64,000 bases of DNA from Prorocentrum cordatum (lineage: Eukaryota; Sar; Dinophyceae; Prorocentrales; Prorocentraceae): NCBI GenBank assembly GCA_963575745.1, contig CAUYUJ010017884.1, positions 111,752 to 175,751 on the forward strand, in the 5' to 3' direction. The translations under genes and the position numbers were made by a program. The stretch's first letter is position 1; each line of letters opens with the position of its first letter. This document shows positions 62,515 to 64,000 of the stretch, in pieces. The notes beneath the pieces are model-generated. The model was given only the letters and a program-made list of their open reading frames with translations. It made no database searches and had not been told where the DNA came from.

Positions 62515-62626
62515 TAAGTCGGGCCTGTCCCTCTACAGGGGGAATATTCGAAAATAGTCAACAATAGTCAGGGGACTATTTATTGACTGTTGAAAATCCC
62601 CCTTGTAGGGGGACACGCCCGACTGA
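62515..62626. mobile_element. Family C inverted-repeat element inside LINE-3, with 10-bp target duplication
   Basis: Left agtcgggcctgtccctctac, right end the inverse of agtcgggcgtgtccccctac; the shortest copy at 112 bp. Flanks are acaccaccat (62505-62514) and acaccagcat (62627-62636), 9 of 10 identical. Confidence 0.8.
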
Positions 62627-62648
62627 ACACCAGCATCCTCTTTCTCAT

Positions 62649-63195
62649 CTAAGCCGTGCCCCTGGGAAAGCCAGTAAAGCATTGAGCATCACGAGCCCGC
62701 TCGGCCTCCAACCTTGAAATCGGCCTATTGGTCTTGGCAATGCTGGAGTTGGACCCAGGAGTCGCCGGACGAGAGGGTTTGCAGATTGACGGTAGCTTAG
62801 CATGGAGGTCAAGGTATTTGGTGTACAATTGGGCACCCTCAGACAGTAACTCCACACTGATTCCGATGTGAGGCTTCCACGGCACAGCAGCGACAGGCAA
62901 CACATGACGTACGTATGCACGCGCAGAGTGGCTCACAATCAGATAATCCAAGTGACTGGGCGTTTTCCCTCCAGCAGGCGTGCACGTGTATTGCGTGCCA
63001 TAGCAAACAATCTGACCGCCGACTCGCTCGAGCCAGCCTGAACGTGTGATGGCCTCTGGTGCAAGGTTCCAGTCAGCTGCCACGATCCATGGAATCTGTA
63101 ATGATCGAAGCAAACGTCCTATTGTAGTGGCCTCCAGCCAGTGCCGCCGATCCGTGGCGCTCCGACTGATGTGATCCTCCTTCGCCCTCGTTCCT
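62649..63195 (-). pseudogene. LINE-3 endonuclease domain, C-terminal part
   Basis: The minus frame reads TIGRLLRSLQIPWIVAADWN (about 63150-63075), LAPEAITRSGWLERVGGQIV, QYTCTPAGGKTPSHLDYLIV and VAAVPWKPHIGISVELLSEG (to about 62845). These match the DWN, (L/I)DY and PH blocks of endonuclease/exonuclease/phosphatase domains in LINEs. The N-terminal QET block is missing, so the element is 5'-truncated. In this family the enzyme nicks target DNA; here it is inactive. The frame ends GFPRGTA at 62649, close to the family C insertion. Confidence 0.7.
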
Positions 63196-63279
63196 CCTCT
63201 CTTTTTTCCTCCCTCCCCTTCCCACTCTGCATTTATCGAAGACGCCTACGGCGAATCACCGCCGCCCCCTGCCTTTTTG

Positions 63280-64000
63280 GAAGCGCCTATGTGGCCGAAC
63301 GTTGAGGCCAGACCTGCCAAGCTATCGGACCACGTGTTCCCCGAATCGGTTTGGAAAGCCTTCGGGGAACACGTGGGCATCTTGAAGGTCATCTTGGCCG
63401 TCTTGGAGGCCTCTTGGGCAAGCTTTGGGCGATCTTTGGGGCTTTTTGGGCCGTCTCGGGCCAGCTTCGAGCCAACTTCGGCCATCTTGGTGGGTTCCTG
63501 GCACGTCTGAAGCCGTCGGAAGCCGTTTGGGGGGCCTCTATGGGCCGACTTGGGGCCCGCTTGGAATGCTCCAGGGCCGTCTTGGAGGCCATCTTGGGCG
63601 TCTGGGAGGCCATCTTGGGCGTGTTGGAGGCCTCTTGGGCCCTCTTGGGGCCCTCTAGGGGCCATCTTGGAGGCCACTTGGGCCATCATGGGGCTCTCTT
63701 GGGGGCCTCTTGGGCGATCTTGGGGGCTTCTTGGGCCGTCTCGAGCCGTCGGAGAGCCGAAAAGGCGCAAATGCCAGAATCCTTCAAAAACCAAGGAAAA
63801 ATCAATGATTTTGGCCTCTTCGGACTCTCCTGGAGGACCTCTTGGAGGCCTCTTGGGCCGTCTGGGAGGCCTCTGGGGGGCCTCTTGGGCCGTCTTGGGC
63901 CGTCTTGGACTCTCTTGGGCCGTTTTGGAGGCCGTCTTGGACCATCTCGGGCGGACTTGGAGGCCATCTTGGGCCATCTTCGCGATTTTTTGAGGATGTC
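63280..64000 (+). repeat. Degenerate ggccatcttggaggcctcttgggcc-type repeat
   Basis: Units of about 20-30 bp built from ttgggcc and ttggaggcc. Related low-complexity sequence occurs at 33345-33470, 36630-37030 (inverted), 42600-42740 and 43120-43640. No gene. Confidence 0.75.

Larger units (their letters stand above)
59790..63195 (-). mobile_element. LINE-3: APE-type non-LTR retrotransposon, decayed, carrying two insertions
   Basis: Minus-strand order: C-terminal part of an endonuclease domain (63195-62649), a family C element (62626-62515), a family H element (62308-62154), linker frames (62005-61490), RT fingers (61440-60850), a TA microsatellite (60735-60684) and RT palm and thumb (60660-59960). 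The 5' end is truncated within the endonuclease; degenerate repeats follow. A 21-bp tandem duplication at 59926-59967 gives RRNPLTPRRNPLTP. Confidence 0.75.

Overview
The window looks like nuclear DNA of a dinoflagellate, and no closer identification can be made from sequence alone. The evidence is high GC, very long trinucleotide tracts, three non-LTR retrotransposon relics with dinoflagellate-like domain content, a one-base-deleted relict of the dinoflagellate spliced leader in front of one of them, and an intron with the anatomy of an introner (terminal inverted repeats plus a target duplication that splicing removes exactly). Bacterial-style operons, ribosome binding sites and terminators do not apply, and I saw no rRNA, tRNA or CRISPR.

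Layout. 0-3.7 kb: mosaic of short dispersed repeats (called families A to F here) and a poly(T)/AT-rich tract. 3.7-7.1 kb, minus: decayed retrotransposon with N-terminal zinc finger, reverse transcriptase (RT) and C-terminal restriction-like endonuclease (LINE-1). 7.4-12.1 kb: short inverted-repeat elements, including family C, which shows 10-bp target duplications. 12.28-13.39 kb: a 194-bp inverted-repeat element amplified into a 227-bp tandem array. 13.5-20.3 kb: more inverted-repeat elements, a 177-bp satellite, a 1.45-kb triplet tract, a 1.5-kb palindrome and a second 0.86-kb GAG tract. 20.34-25.56 kb, plus: spliced-leader relict followed by an AP-endonuclease-type retrotransposon (LINE-2). 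25.8-39.6 kb: satellites, microsatellites and inverted-repeat elements.

39.75-41.53 kb, plus: the clearest host gene, an ARS2/SERRATE homologue interrupted by one introner-like intron. 41.6-57 kb: mostly tandem arrays, notably 3.1 kb of about 130-bp units each carrying a perfect or near-perfect hairpin (45.7-48.8 kb), then 184-bp and 21-bp/160-bp arrays. 57.3-58.2 kb, plus: partial exon of a HAD-type phosphatase-like gene running into an 0.8-kb GAT tract. 59.1-59.9 kb, plus: fragment of a retroelement-like polyprotein. 59.8-63.2 kb, minus: third retrotransposon (LINE-3) with endonuclease and RT remains, interrupted by two small inverted-repeat elements. The last 0.8 kb is degenerate TTGGGCC-rich sequence.

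How the parts relate: only ARS2 and the HAD exon look like host genes. The rest is transposon, satellite and microsatellite DNA, with a recurring pattern of short terminal-inverted-repeat elements that lie inside other elements (families C and H in LINE-3, a CAGGG-ended element in family D, one in the ARS2 intron) or that enclose almost pure microsatellite (family K).
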